Shown here piece by piece: positions 1 to 10,758 of a DNA stretch of 64,000 nt; positions within the stretch are counted from its first letter, which is position 1; every line of letters begins with the position of its first letter. The stretch is taken from assembly GCA_022072255.1 (NCBI GenBank), contig JAJVHZ010000014.1:19323-83322 (forward strand). The letters run 5' to 3'. The position numbers were made by a program, and so were the translations under genes. This DNA is from Gammaproteobacteria bacterium (lineage in GTDB: Bacteria; Pseudomonadota; Gammaproteobacteria; JAJPIJ01). The notes under the pieces were generated by a model, which was given only the letters and a program-made list of their open reading frames with translations, was not told where the DNA came from and did no database searches.

Positions 1-559
1 CCCGGGCACACGGCGTTGATGCGGATGCCTTTCGACGCATATTCCAGCGCTGCGCTCTTGGTCATGCCGACGATGCCGTGCTTGGTCGAGCAGTAGGAGG
101 TTCTTCCCGCCACGCCGACGATGGCGCCCATCGACGAACAGTTCACGATCGTGCCGCCGCCACCTTGCCTGAGCATCTGCTGCGTCTGGTACTTCATGCA
201 CAGCCAGATACCCTTGAGGTTGATATCGTGGGCGCGGATGAAGTCCCCGGTGCTGGCTTCGGCGATGTCCGCATACGGCGGCATCCAGCCGGCGTTGTTG
301 TAGGCGGCGTCGACGCGCCCGAATTCCTTGCCCGTGTTCTCCACCAATGCCTGGACCTGCGCTTCATCGGACACGTCGCATTGCAGGGCCAGCGTCCTGC
401 CCCGTGAGGACAGGCGGTCCGCCTGCGCCTTGACCTTGTCGTAATGACTGCCCGACAACACCACCGATGCGCCGGCTTCCAGAAACGCTTCTGCCGAGGC
501 CAGGCCCATGCCTGAGCCAGCGCCGGTGATGAGGGCAACCTTGCCTGAGAGATCGATCT

Positions 560-563
<4 letters not shown>
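1..563 (-). CDS. SDR family oxidoreductase, C-terminus beyond window edge
   Basis: NAD(P)-dependent short-chain dehydrogenase, classical type; substrate unknown, predicted cytoplasmic. The ATG at 563 has a GGAGGC ribosome site just upstream. Visible landmarks in order: N-terminal Rossmann motif TGAGSGMG, NNAG, the catalytic serine region (NCSSMGA) and YCSTKHG, which holds the YxxxK active site. The frame is open to base 1, so roughly the last 60-70 residues are missing. It is a close paralog of the complete gene at 4192-4953: long runs are identical, including the first ten residues. It is the last visible member of a leftward gene set with the reductase, cupin and hydrolase to its right. The family is certain; the substrate cannot be read from sequence. 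Confidence 0.93.
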
Positions 564-2140
<1,577 letters not shown>

Positions 2141-2223
2141 GATGGGGACTCCTGCATCTTCAAGGGCGCGCGATGATCATTCGGCATTGCCCGCGGCGGT
2201 GCGCGAGCGATTTCCTTGCGGCT

Positions 2224-4059
2224 TTACCGACCCCAGTCCAGCGGCAACGTGGTCGTGGCCGGCGCCACCCGCCGGTTGGTTTCGTCCCAGCCGGTCGGTG
2301 TCGGTCCGGACTCGACCGTCTCGAATGCGCGGTACGCCAGCAGCGGCAGGTTGAGCGACGAGGGCTGATCCTTGCCGAAGCCGATCCGATAGACGCCGCC
2401 GGGCAGGGTCGCCTGCTGCGGCGCGGTCAGCCGGCAAGGTTCGGAGACAAATGAAGGCTCGCCTTCCAGCGGGCAGACGCTGACCGGGCTTTGCGTGGTC
2501 AGCACGAGTCGCAGCCGGTGGTCGGGCGCCAGGCCCCATTGGCGCAACGCCAGGAACAGATCGAAGCGCTGCATGCGATCGGGTTGCAGATACTCGTCGC
2601 GCAACAGCAGCGGCCATGGCCAGGTCGTCGTGCCGGCGTCGTCGTGCCATGAGCGCTCGGGGTCGAGCCGGCTCTGGCTGCCGAGCAGCGCGCCGATGCT
2701 GATTCGCTGTGCATCGCCGTTCGGCGCGACATCGTAGAGATTGGCGATGAGTTCGAGGTTGGTGTTGCTGGAGGCGGCGTAGATCGTCGCGCTGATCGGG
2801 CCCGCGATCGTTGCTCCGTCAACGAAAGGCTCCGACGTGAACGCCACGTTGCCGTCGCGGGCGTCCGGGCTGCCCCAGCGCAGTTGCGCGCTGCCATCGC
2901 TTGCAGGGATGGCCTCGGCCAGCGTGCCACCCGGCCCGAACTGCAGGCGCGTCGACGTGCGCGCCACCGGATAGCCGGCGAGATTGATCCAGCGCCCGGT
3001 GCCCTTCTCGTACACGTGCATCGGGGTGGCGGTGCGCGCGATGCCGGTGTCGATTCCCTTCAGCCAGGTCTCGAACCATTGCAGGTAGACGCCGACGTCC
3101 AGGCCCTGCGCATGCGACCAGTCGCCGACGATGATCTGCCAGCGCGGGTCGGTCCGCGCAGTGTCCATGGGCGCGTCCACCGGGCGCCCGGCGGCGGCGT
3201 TCTGCAGCGCGATATAGGCGTGGATGCCGCCGATCTCGTTGATGTCGGACCAGCCCGTCCACAGCAGCACGGGGATGCCATTGGCGACGATGTCGGCCGC
3301 GCGCGAGAGCGGCAGGCGATCCTGCCAGTAGCCGTCGTAGGCCTCCGGGCCGCCGGCCATCACGCCCTCGAGGAAATCGGCGAAGTAGCCGGTGACCGAG
3401 GGCTGCTCGCCCATCATCGCGCCGGCGCGCGGTGCATAGGCGCTGAGCGCAGCGTTGGGCAGGCCATTGCTGGTCCAGACCTGCCGATGCTGCATGTCCA
3501 GGCCGATGCACGAGGAGACGACCACCTTCAACGGCGAACCCGGGCGCACCGCCGCCGCAGTGGCCAGTCCGGTCGCGGCCGGGTAGGAACAGCCGGCCAT
3601 CGCCACGCGCCCATCCGCTCCTTCCAGGGCTGCGGCCCAATCCACCACCGCGGCACCATCGCGGCCATCCTGCGAGGTGAACTGCTGCATCTGTCCGCTC
3701 GATCCGCCGGCGCCGCGCGGGCGCACCACGGCGTAGATGTAGCCGCGCTCGACGAAGTAGGGAATGACGCCGACGGGCTGGCCCAGTCGCAGATAGGGCG
3801 AGAACTCGACGATGACGGGGAACGGTCCCGCCGCGCGTGCGCCGCTGCGGAAGTCGACCGGATAGGCCACCATTGCGGCCAGCCGCGTGCCGTCTTGCAG
3901 CGTGATGTTCGTGTCATTCGTCGCGCCGGCCGCGAAGCGGGCCGGTGGCGGCTGCCAGCGACCACCCGGGTATGCCGTGGTGGTGGCGGTGGGCAGGGTC
4001 TGGGCCTGGCTCAGTAACGGGACGGCCAGCAGGGCCAGCGCTGCGATCAGGATTTTCAT
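2224..4059 (-). CDS. CocE/NonD-type serine hydrolase, exported
   Basis: Acyl esterase or X-Pro dipeptidyl-peptidase (S15)-like hydrolase, 611 residues. The start is the ATG at 4059, placed by GGAGGG upstream and by a Sec signal peptide (MKILIAALALLAVPLLSQA, cleavage near residue 19); the longer frame adds an unrelated tail. The alpha/beta-hydrolase core has nucleophile Ser158 in GCSYPA, where the family usually has GxSYxG. The C-terminal third (about 390-611) is the jelly-roll PepX_C-like domain. Likely periplasmic; the scissile substrate (ester, amide or peptide) cannot be told. Homologous along its length to 6491-8440. Confidence 0.88.
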   Translation of the reverse strand: MKILIAALALLAVPLLSQAQTLPTATTTAYPGGRWQPPPARFAAGATNDTNITLQDGTRLAAMVAYPVDFRSGARAAGPFPVIVEFSPYLRLGQPVGVIPYFVERGYIYAVVRPRGAGGSSGQMQQFTSQDGRDGAAVVDWAAALEGADGRVAMAGCSYPAATGLATAAAVRPGSPLKVVVSSCIGLDMQHRQVWTSNGLPNAALSAYAPRAGAMMGEQPSVTGYFADFLEGVMAGGPEAYDGYWQDRLPLSRAADIVANGIPVLLWTGWSDINEIGGIHAYIALQNAAAGRPVDAPMDTARTDPRWQIIVGDWSHAQGLDVGVYLQWFETWLKGIDTGIARTATPMHVYEKGTGRWINLAGYPVARTSTRLQFGPGGTLAEAIPASDGSAQLRWGSPDARDGNVAFTSEPFVDGATIAGPISATIYAASSNTNLELIANLYDVAPNGDAQRISIGALLGSQSRLDPERSWHDDAGTTTWPWPLLLRDEYLQPDRMQRFDLFLALRQWGLAPDHRLRLVLTTQSPVSVCPLEGEPSFVSEPCRLTAPQQATLPGGVYRIGFGKDQPSSLNLPLLAYRAFETVESGPTPTGWDETNRRVAPATTTLPLDWGR

Positions 4060-4191
4060 GCGCCCTCCGGTAAAACCGACGCGATGCCGACATCCTGCGC
4101 CTGTCCCGTACGCTGGAGAAAGCGGGTCATGCTCAACGCACTGCTGAATAGAGTTCAGCAATGATCGCTTTGAATCGCCTGCGGCGTGCTT

Positions 4192-4953
4192 CTACTGGAC
4201 GGTGATGCCACCATCCACGACCAGAGGGTGTCCGACCACGAACCTCGACGCATCACTGGACAACCACAGCACCGCCTGCGCGATCTCGTCGGCACGTCCC
4301 AGGCGCTTGATCGGCACCTGCTCGATCAGCGCGTTCAACACACTCGCCTCGCCGGTCATCATCGAGGACACCATCGGCGTATCGATCACGCCGGGACATA
4401 CGGCATTGATGCGGATGCCCTTCGACGCGTATTCGAGCGCCGCGCTCTTGGTCATGCCAAGGACGCCATGCTTGGTCGAACAGTAGCTCGTGCGGCCGGC
4501 GACGCCATCGATGGCGCCGATCGAGGCGCAGTTGACGATGGCGCCGCCACTGCCCTGCTTGAGCATCTGTTGCACCTGGTACTTCATGCACAGCCAAACG
4601 CCCTTCAGGTTGATGCCATGCACGCGGTCGAAGTCCTCGGTGCTGGCTTTGGCGATGAAGGCGAAGGGCGGCTGCCAGCCGGCGTTGTTGTAGGCGGCGT
4701 CGATGCGGCCGAATGCCTTGACCGTGTTTTCCACCAAGGCTTTCACTGCTTCTTCGTCGGCCACGTCGCATTGCAGCGCCAGCGTATTGCCGCGCGCGGC
4801 CAGGCGGTCGGCCTGTTCCTTGACCTTCTCAAAGTGGTTCCCCGACAGCACGACGGACGCGCCTGCCTCCAGGAACAGCTCCGCCGATGCCAGGCCCATG
4901 CCGGAGCCTGCGCCGGTGATCAGAGCCACTTTGCCTGACAGATCGATCTTCAC
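4192..4953 (-). CDS. SDR family oxidoreductase, complete paralog of the gene at 1-563
   Basis: Classical SDR, 253 residues. It has TGAGSGMG for NAD(P) binding, NNAGW, the catalytic Ser in NCASIGA, YCSTKHG (YxxxK) and the C-terminal VVDGGITVQ. It shares most of its sequence with the truncated SDR at 1-563, so one likely arose by duplication. A second SDR lies 20 bp upstream in the direction of transcription (4974-5720), so the two are probably co-transcribed leftward. The 132 bp separating it from the CocE-type gene show no gene. Substrate unknown. Confidence 0.95.
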   Translation of the reverse strand: MKIDLSGKVALITGAGSGMGLASAELFLEAGASVVLSGNHFEKVKEQADRLAARGNTLALQCDVADEEAVKALVENTVKAFGRIDAAYNNAGWQPPFAFIAKASTEDFDRVHGINLKGVWLCMKYQVQQMLKQGSGGAIVNCASIGAIDGVAGRTSYCSTKHGVLGMTKSAALEYASKGIRINAVCPGVIDTPMVSSMMTGEASVLNALIEQVPIKRLGRADEIAQAVLWLSSDASRFVVGHPLVVDGGITVQ

Positions 4954-4973
4954 TTCCCGTCTCCTGCGATGTT

Positions 4974-5720
4974 TCAGTAGCCCACGGTGCTTCCGCCATC
5001 CACGACGAACTCCCCGCCCGTGCAGTAGGCCGAGTCGTCGCAGGCGAGAAACAGAACCATGTTGGTCAGGTCATCCACCGTCGCCATCCTCTGCAAGGGC
5101 GTCTGGCTGATGATCTGGGCCATCAGATCCTTGTATTCCTCAAGCTGGGTCATGTCCGTGGCCACGAGCCCGGGATGGACGGAGTTCACCCGGATGGATG
5201 GAGCGAACTCTTTCGCTGCAACCTGGGTCATGGCGCGCATGGCGTACTTGCTGCTCGAATAGGCGACATCGCCCGGATTGCCCCTCAGTCCGGCAATGGA
5301 GGAGATGTTGACGACCGAGGCATTGCCGCTCTTCTTCAGCAGTGGCAGTGCGTATGTCAGCCCGAGGAACACGGAGTACTGATTGATGGTGATGACTTTC
5401 CGGTAGGTGTCGAACGTCATCGTTCCGATGGGCTGGTTGATGGCGATCCCGGCATTGTTGACCAGGACATCAAGCCGTCCCTCCGCGTTCTCGATCGCCT
5501 TGATGACCTGCTTCCAGTCGTCTTCGCTGGACACATCCTGCTTGAGGAAGACGGCGTTCTTTCCCAACGCGGCCGCCAGTTTCCCGCCCTTTTCGGTCAG
5601 CACGTCGGAAAAGTAGACTTTCGCGCCTTCTTCCACGAAGCGATGGACATGGCTGGCGCCCATGCCTTTCGCCGCCCCCGTCACCAGGGCGATTCTGTTT
5701 TCAAGTTTCAGTTGCGTCAT
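4974..5720 (-). CDS. SDR family oxidoreductase, hydroxysteroid/cyclohexanol dehydrogenase-like
   Basis: Classical SDR, 248 residues. The start MTQLKLENRIALVTGAAKGMG (ATG at 5720) is canonical; the frame extends upstream but adds nothing conserved. The TGAAKGMG glycine motif, NNAG, NISSIAG and YSSSK catalytic residues and the ending FVVDGGSTVGY are intact. The GAAKGMG form is common in 3-alpha/20-beta-hydroxysteroid and cyclic-alcohol dehydrogenases, which is a hint, not an assignment. It is more distant from the other two SDRs than they are from each other. Confidence 0.93.
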   Translation of the reverse strand: MTQLKLENRIALVTGAAKGMGASHVHRFVEEGAKVYFSDVLTEKGGKLAAALGKNAVFLKQDVSSEDDWKQVIKAIENAEGRLDVLVNNAGIAINQPIGTMTFDTYRKVITINQYSVFLGLTYALPLLKKSGNASVVNISSIAGLRGNPGDVAYSSSKYAMRAMTQVAAKEFAPSIRVNSVHPGLVATDMTQLEEYKDLMAQIISQTPLQRMATVDDLTNMVLFLACDDSAYCTGGEFVVDGGSTVGY

Positions 5721-5853
5721 CGGCTTGCTCCGGGTCATGCGCGGCTGGTGCAATTCGGTTTGGGGGAAGCCCGGGCTCATGTGAACCGCGATGCCCACGC
5801 TGAACCGCTTCGGCGACCAAACGTGAGTCGATCATTCATGTGGCTCCCCTGTT

Positions 5854-6494
5854 TCAAAGAGTCCTCGCGCAGAACGCCGTCAGCTTTGTCATGGCGGCAT
5901 CCACGTACTTCGGAACCCAGTAGGATTCGATGTGCGTCGCGCCGTCGATCCTGAACAGTTCTTTGTCCTTGGCGCCCGTGGCCTTGGCAAAGGCTTCCTC
6001 GGTCATGTACAGCCTGTCGGCCTTGCTGCCGGCGATCATCAGCAGCGGCTGCTCGATCAGCTCGATCTCGTCGGTGGCGTCCCAACGCGTCAAATCCAGC
6101 AGGCTGCTCGTAGTGTACTTGAAGGTCGAACCGGGGTGCGCATGCGTGCGCCAGTAGTATTCGTAGCCCTGCCGGTACATCTCGAAAGGCAGTGCGGCGA
6201 TCTGTTCGTCGGTCATGTCGGCGTCGCCGGAATGGAGGATCTTCCCACCCGCCTTTTCCCCGGCACGCGCGTCCGAGGCTTCCTTCAAGTGCTGCTGGAT
6301 CGTGTTCAACTGCGAATCCTCGAAGCCGTTGCGACGAAGCTGCCTTGGGCCTGAATCAGCAACGGGCCCGGGGCGTTACTGACGCTGCCGGGACTGGTTG
6401 CACAGCCGGTCATCAAGGTCGTCATGACAATGGCGGAGGTCAACAGGAGTCGAGTGGCCTGCCGCCGCGCGTGGTTCCCGGGACGTGACTTCAT
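5854..6494 (-). pseudogene. Alpha/beta hydrolase relic: signal peptide and C-terminal half, core missing
   Basis: Two out-of-frame pieces. The first, starting at the ATG at 6494, encodes a lipoprotein-type signal (lipobox LMTGC) and ends at 6306 after 62 residues. The second frame runs from a stop at 6376-6378 to 5854 and has no ATG. It encodes the C-terminal half of a DLH-like alpha/beta hydrolase: IEQPLLMIAGSKADRLY leading to the acid and GATHIESYW carrying the catalytic-His region. The nucleophile domain is absent and the frames differ, so an internal deletion plus a frameshift is the simplest reading. An intact 62-residue lipopeptide is less likely. It overlaps the next gene by 4 bp, so it was once part of this transcript. 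Confidence 0.7.
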
Positions 6495-8440
6495 CGCTGC
6501 GGTGCAGCGCCGCTGCCCCAGTCCAGCGGCAGGGCGAACGGCTCGGCCTGCGGCCCGCCGACGCTCCGCTGGCCTTCGTTCCAGGCGTGGGAAAGGATCG
6601 CGGCAGGCACGGCCAGGAAGTGCCGGTAGGGCAGCATCGGCAGGTTCAGCGTGGACGGCATCGCCCCGCCCAATGCGATGGCATAGACCCCGCCAGGCAC
6701 GGTCTGCTCCTGCGGCTGGGTCAACCGACAGGGGTCGGAATCGTTGACCGGCGGCAGGCCCATGGCGGGACAGCGATCAGCCGGCGTCTGGGTGGTGAGT
6801 TCCAGTCGGAGACGGTGGCCGGGGCGAACGCCCCACTGCCGCGGCGCCAGCGCCAGGTCGAAACGGTAGTCCCGGTTGGGCGTCAGATATTCGTCGCGCG
6901 CCAGCAATGGCCACGGCCAGGTGAGGGTGCCGTCGGCGTCGCGCCAGGACTTCGCCTCGTCCAGCCGGTGCTGGCTGCCCAGCAGCGCGCCGCGGCTGAT
7001 CAGAACGGCGCTTCCGTCCGGAGCCACGTCGTAGAGCCGGCCGATGAACACCAAGTTGGTGTTGCTGGAGGAGGCATTCAGCGTGACGCTCATGGGGCCG
7101 GCGATCGTCGCGCCCTGCTCCAGCGGCGCGCTGGTATAGGTCAGCTTGGCGCCGGGCGTATCGGGCTCGCCGTAGCGCAGCTCGTCGCGGCCTGCGGACG
7201 CGTCGCCGGAAGGCGGCCGCAGCTGGCCTTCACTCCCCAGGGCCCAGCGCGTGCTCTGCGCGACGGGCGGGTAGCCGGCCAGGTTGATCCAGCGCTCGCT
7301 GCCCGGCTCGAACACATGCATCGGCGTGGCGGTGTCCTGGATGCCGGTGTCCTCGCCCTTGATCCAGGTGTCCAGCCACTGCAGGAACACCCCCATGTCC
7401 AGGCCTTGCCCGTGTTCCCAGCCACCCATGATCAACTGATAGCGCGGGGTGACGGCCTGGCCGGGCTCCATCGGCATCTCCAGCGGTCGCTGTGCATGGG
7501 CGTTCTGCAAGGCCACGTAGGCGCGCACCGTGCCGGTTTCCAGCACGTCGCCCCAGCCGGCCCACAGCAGCATCGGCACGCCGTTGTCCACGATTCGGCG
7601 GGCCAGCGTTGCGCGCCCGCGCTCGCGCCAGTAGTCGGCGTCGTAGGCCATGTCGCCACCACTGAGCACCGACTCTGCGAAGCGCGTGAAGAAACGCTGG
7701 CCGGCGGCCGAGCTGCCGGTCAGCTGCGGCCCGAGTTCGGCGAACTGCCAGAAGCTCATGGTCGGCAGGCCGGCGTTCAACCACGACTGCCGGTTCATGT
7801 TCTCCATGCCCGAGCACGCCGCCACCGCCGCCTTCAGCGGCGAGCCGGGACCCACGGCGGCAACATCGGTCATGGCGATGGCGCCGGGCCAGGAACAGCC
7901 GATCAGGCCCACCCTGCCGTCGGAGCCCTCCAGCCGATGGGCGACCCATTCGATGATGGCCTTGCCATCGAGTCCCTCACGCGGCGAAAGAAACTGCACC
8001 TCGCCGCCCGACTTGCCCAGCCCGCGTGCGCGGACCTGCACGGAGATGTAGCCATGTTCGGCGAAGAAGGGATTGACCTTGACCGGCACGGCGAACTGCA
8101 CATACGGCATGTGCTCGATCACCACTGGGAACGGCCCGCGGGCGCGACGCCCGCTGGCGAGGTCGGTGGGATAGGCGATACTGGCGTTCAAGACCACGCC
8201 GTCGTCCATGGTGACCGGCACGTTCTCGACCACCTCGACGCCGAAGCGCGCAGGTCCGGGCGACCACTTGCCGCCCGGATACAGGGTGCTGGTGCCCGCA
8301 ACGGTTCCGGCTTCTGCATGAGATCGATTCATCTCCCGGGCCTCCGACCGAAGGGGTGCCGCAGACAGTGAACACACGGATGCCAGCGCTACCAGGACGT
8401 TCGTCGTGATCGCGCTTCGACGTGCAAACGTTGCGCTCAT
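6491..8440 (-). CDS. CocE/NonD-type serine hydrolase, second copy
   Basis: Paralog of the hydrolase at 2224-4059, 649 residues. The start is the ATG at 8440, with GGGAGGA upstream. A basic N-terminus and hydrophobic stretch (about residues 5-30) suggest export. The nucleophile lies in IGCSWPGA; the C-terminal jelly-roll carries the family-like ASSSNTNL and WPWPLL segments shared with the first copy. The C-terminus ends LPLDWGSGAAPQR, the first copy LPLDWGR. The longer frame reaching 8812 runs through another gene's tail and is not real. Substrate unknown. Confidence 0.88.
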   Translation of the reverse strand: MSATFARRSAITTNVLVALASVCSLSAAPLRSEAREMNRSHAEAGTVAGTSTLYPGGKWSPGPARFGVEVVENVPVTMDDGVVLNASIAYPTDLASGRRARGPFPVVIEHMPYVQFAVPVKVNPFFAEHGYISVQVRARGLGKSGGEVQFLSPREGLDGKAIIEWVAHRLEGSDGRVGLIGCSWPGAIAMTDVAAVGPGSPLKAAVAACSGMENMNRQSWLNAGLPTMSFWQFAELGPQLTGSSAAGQRFFTRFAESVLSGGDMAYDADYWRERGRATLARRIVDNGVPMLLWAGWGDVLETGTVRAYVALQNAHAQRPLEMPMEPGQAVTPRYQLIMGGWEHGQGLDMGVFLQWLDTWIKGEDTGIQDTATPMHVFEPGSERWINLAGYPPVAQSTRWALGSEGQLRPPSGDASAGRDELRYGEPDTPGAKLTYTSAPLEQGATIAGPMSVTLNASSSNTNLVFIGRLYDVAPDGSAVLISRGALLGSQHRLDEAKSWRDADGTLTWPWPLLARDEYLTPNRDYRFDLALAPRQWGVRPGHRLRLELTTQTPADRCPAMGLPPVNDSDPCRLTQPQEQTVPGGVYAIALGGAMPSTLNLPMLPYRHFLAVPAAILSHAWNEGQRSVGGPQAEPFALPLDWGSGAAPQR

Positions 8441-8469
8441 GGTGCTTCCTCCCAGGTCTCTACCGGCGA

Positions 8470-8616
8470 TCAGCTCACGCGCAGCAGGGTCTTGATGGCA
8501 CGGCGTTCGTCGTAAGCGGAGAACGCCTCGCCGATCTGCTTGCGCGTCCACCGACTTGGTGTCGGCGAGGTTAGCGCCAGCGCTGCGAACAGGGTGTTCA
8601 TGTTTGCGGTCTTCAT
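8470..8616 (-). pseudogene. Alcohol dehydrogenase-like tail joined to a short leader
   Basis: A 48-residue frame from ATG 8616 to 8470. The last ~27 residues, WTRKQIGEAFSAYDERRAIK then TLLRVS, look like the extreme C-terminus of a zinc/quinone-type medium-chain dehydrogenase (RxxIAEAFxxxxxRxAIKxVLxV). The first ~17 residues are unrelated. The start overlaps the stop of the reductase at 8613 by 4 bp, so it occupies an operon position. I read it as the remnant of a dehydrogenase that lost nearly its whole body. Too short to be sure. Confidence 0.4.
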
Positions 8617-9761
8617 TCGTTTTCCTGCGCCTTGCTGGCGGGGCGATTGCCGACGACGGGAAGCGCCGCAAGCGCGGTGCGGAACTCGGCCAGCTCGCCT
8701 GCCGTGAAGCGGACGTCCAGCGCGCCCATGTTCTCGCGCAGGTGCGGCCATTTCGTGGTCCCGGGAATCGGCACGATGAAGTCGCGCTGGGCCAGCAGCC
8801 ACGCCAGCGCAATCTGCACCGGCGTCGCGTCCTTGCGCTGCGCCCAGTCGCGGGCCAGCGCGACGATCTTCATGTTCGTCTCCAGCGCCTCGGGCGCAAG
8901 GAACGGCACACTGGCGCGGCGATCCTGGGCGGCGAAGCGGCTGTAACCGTTGAAGCCGTCCGCCAGCAGCCCGCGCATCGTCGGCCCCCAGGGCACGAAA
9001 CCGATGCCGAGTTCAGCGCAGGTGTCGAGCATGGCGACTTCAGGCAGGCGTTCGAGCAGCGAGTACTCGCTCTGCACGGCCGCGACCGGCGTCACCGCAT
9101 GCGCACCGCGCAGGGTTTCGGGGTTCACTTCGGACACGCCGAAGGTGCGGACCTTGCCATCGGAAATCAGATCGCCCACCGCACCGGCGATGTCGGCGAT
9201 CGGCACGTTCGGGTCCATCCGGTGCAGGTACAGCAGGTCGATCCGGTCGGTGCGCAGCCGCGTCAGCATGCCTTCGACGCGCGCCTTGATGTGGGCGGGC
9301 TGGCTGTTGCGGCCGGTGACGGACGAACCGTTGTAGTTGAAGCCGAACTTCGTCGCCAGGACCACCTCGTTGCGGATCGGCGTCAGCGCCTCGCCGACGA
9401 TCTCTTCGCTGATGAAGGGACCGTAGACCTCGGCCGTATCGAAGAAGGTGACGCCCATCGCGTGCGCGTCGCGGATCAGGCGAACCATCGCGGCGCGTTC
9501 GGGCGCAGGATTGTAGAAACCCGGCGCCATCGCCATGCAGCCCAGTCCGATCGGCGAGACCTCGAGCGGGCCGAGCCGGCGCTGCGGCAGCCGTCCGCGG
9601 CCGGCGGCACTGGCCGGCGTGGCGGACTGTGACTGTGCGATGCCCGGCATGCCGGTCATCAGCGGCACGGCGGCCATCGCGCCGAGCGTTCCGGCCAGAA
9701 ACCTGCGGCGATCGGGTGCTACGTGGTCCTGCGGCTCGCCATGCATGACAGTGGCTTTCAT
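8613..9761 (-). CDS. Aldo/keto reductase with Tat signal
   Basis: Aldo/keto reductase, 382 residues, paralog of 681-1721. The start is the ATG at 9761, with AGGAG upstream. The N-terminus carries a twin-arginine motif DRRRFLAGTLGAMAAVPLM ending near residue 45, so export of a folded, cofactor-loaded enzyme is predicted. Tetrad segments FFDTAEVYGP, LATKFGF and LLYLHRMDP are intact. The C-terminus keeps the cofactor loop IPGTTKWPHLREN. How NADPH would be regenerated outside the cytoplasm is unclear. Next to another reductase, 31 bp away. Confidence 0.92.
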   Translation of the reverse strand: MKATVMHGEPQDHVAPDRRRFLAGTLGAMAAVPLMTGMPGIAQSQSATPASAAGRGRLPQRRLGPLEVSPIGLGCMAMAPGFYNPAPERAAMVRLIRDAHAMGVTFFDTAEVYGPFISEEIVGEALTPIRNEVVLATKFGFNYNGSSVTGRNSQPAHIKARVEGMLTRLRTDRIDLLYLHRMDPNVPIADIAGAVGDLISDGKVRTFGVSEVNPETLRGAHAVTPVAAVQSEYSLLERLPEVAMLDTCAELGIGFVPWGPTMRGLLADGFNGYSRFAAQDRRASVPFLAPEALETNMKIVALARDWAQRKDATPVQIALAWLLAQRDFIVPIPGTTKWPHLRENMGALDVRFTAGELAEFRTALAALPVVGNRPASKAQENE

Positions 9762-9792
9762 GTGAATTCTCCTGCGTCGAATGGCTGGAATC

Positions 9793-10692
9793 TCATGCCG
9801 CGGGTATCGGGTAATCGAGAAACTGCGGTTGCGGCTGATCCGGATCGGGGCCTCCGCGTATCCCGGTGTCGAGCGCATCGATCCGCGCGAGCTCGTCGGC
9901 GCCGAGCTCGAAGTCGAAGATGTCGAAGTTTTCGGCGATGCGCGCCGGTTTGGTGGACTTCGGAATCACCTGGCGCCCCTGCTGGACGTGCCAGCGCAAC
10001 ATCACCTGGGCGGGTGTCTTGCCGTGCGCAGCAGCGAGCTCGCGCAGCGTCGGGTCGGTCAGGGTGCTCTTGCCCGGGCCCTTGTAGCCGCCGTAGAAGG
10101 TGATGCCGCCAAGCGGCGACCACGCCTGCGTGAGGATGCCGGCGACGGTGTTGGCCGCCATGCTGGTGCGCTGGGTGAAGTAGGGATGGAGTTCGATCTG
10201 GTTCACGGCCGGGACGACTTCGACCTCGGGCAGAAAGCGAGCGAGGATCGCCGGCGTGAAATTGCTGACACCGATCGCACGGACGCGACCCTCGGCGAGC
10301 AGTTTCTCCAGCGCCTGGTAGGCCGCGATGGTGAGCGCGAAGTCCTCGACCCTCGGCTGGTGCAGGAGCAGCAGGTCGATGACATCGACGCCGAGCTTGC
10401 CGGCCGACTTGTCGAAGGCGCGCAGCGCCGCGTCGTAGCCGTAGTCGGTGACCCACACCTTCGTCTCGATGAAGACATCGTCACGGGCCAGCCCGGAGCG
10501 GCGCAGGGCCTCACCGACCCCGCGCTCGTTGCCGTAGGCGGCAGCGGTATCAATGTGCCGATAGCCGATCCCGAGGGCCGCGAGCACGGCGGCAGTCGTC
10601 TCGTCCGGCGGCGTCTGGAAGACGCCGAATCCAATGACGGGAATATCCAGGCTGTTGTTGAGGGTGAAGCTGGGAATCGTCGTGCGGGTCAT
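9793..10692 (-). CDS. Aldo/keto reductase, 2,5-diketogluconate reductase-like
   Basis: Single-domain aldo/keto reductase of the AKR5 (Dkg/YvgN) group, 299 residues, without signal peptide. Tetrad: HIDTAAAYGNE (Asp, Tyr), ETKVWVTDYGYD (Lys) and LLLLHQPR (His). The phosphate-binding loop VIPKSTKPARIAEN is typical of the group. These enzymes reduce aldehydes and ketones broadly; a specific sugar substrate should not be assumed. It lies upstream of the Tat-type reductase in the same leftward set. Confidence 0.93.
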   Translation of the reverse strand: MTRTTIPSFTLNNSLDIPVIGFGVFQTPPDETTAAVLAALGIGYRHIDTAAAYGNERGVGEALRRSGLARDDVFIETKVWVTDYGYDAALRAFDKSAGKLGVDVIDLLLLHQPRVEDFALTIAAYQALEKLLAEGRVRAIGVSNFTPAILARFLPEVEVVPAVNQIELHPYFTQRTSMAANTVAGILTQAWSPLGGITFYGGYKGPGKSTLTDPTLRELAAAHGKTPAQVMLRWHVQQGRQVIPKSTKPARIAENFDIFDFELGADELARIDALDTGIRGGPDPDQPQPQFLDYPIPAA

Positions 10693-10758
10693 GGTCTTTG
10701 CTCTCGGGTGGTTGCTTTGTGATCGTTTCGATGGTGGCGGTCTCGCGGGTCGATGTCG

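Noticed and set aside
6485..8371. 628-codon rightward open frame
   Set aside because: Antisense to the CocE-type hydrolase at 6491-8440; its sequence is a GC-rich shadow without recognisable domains.
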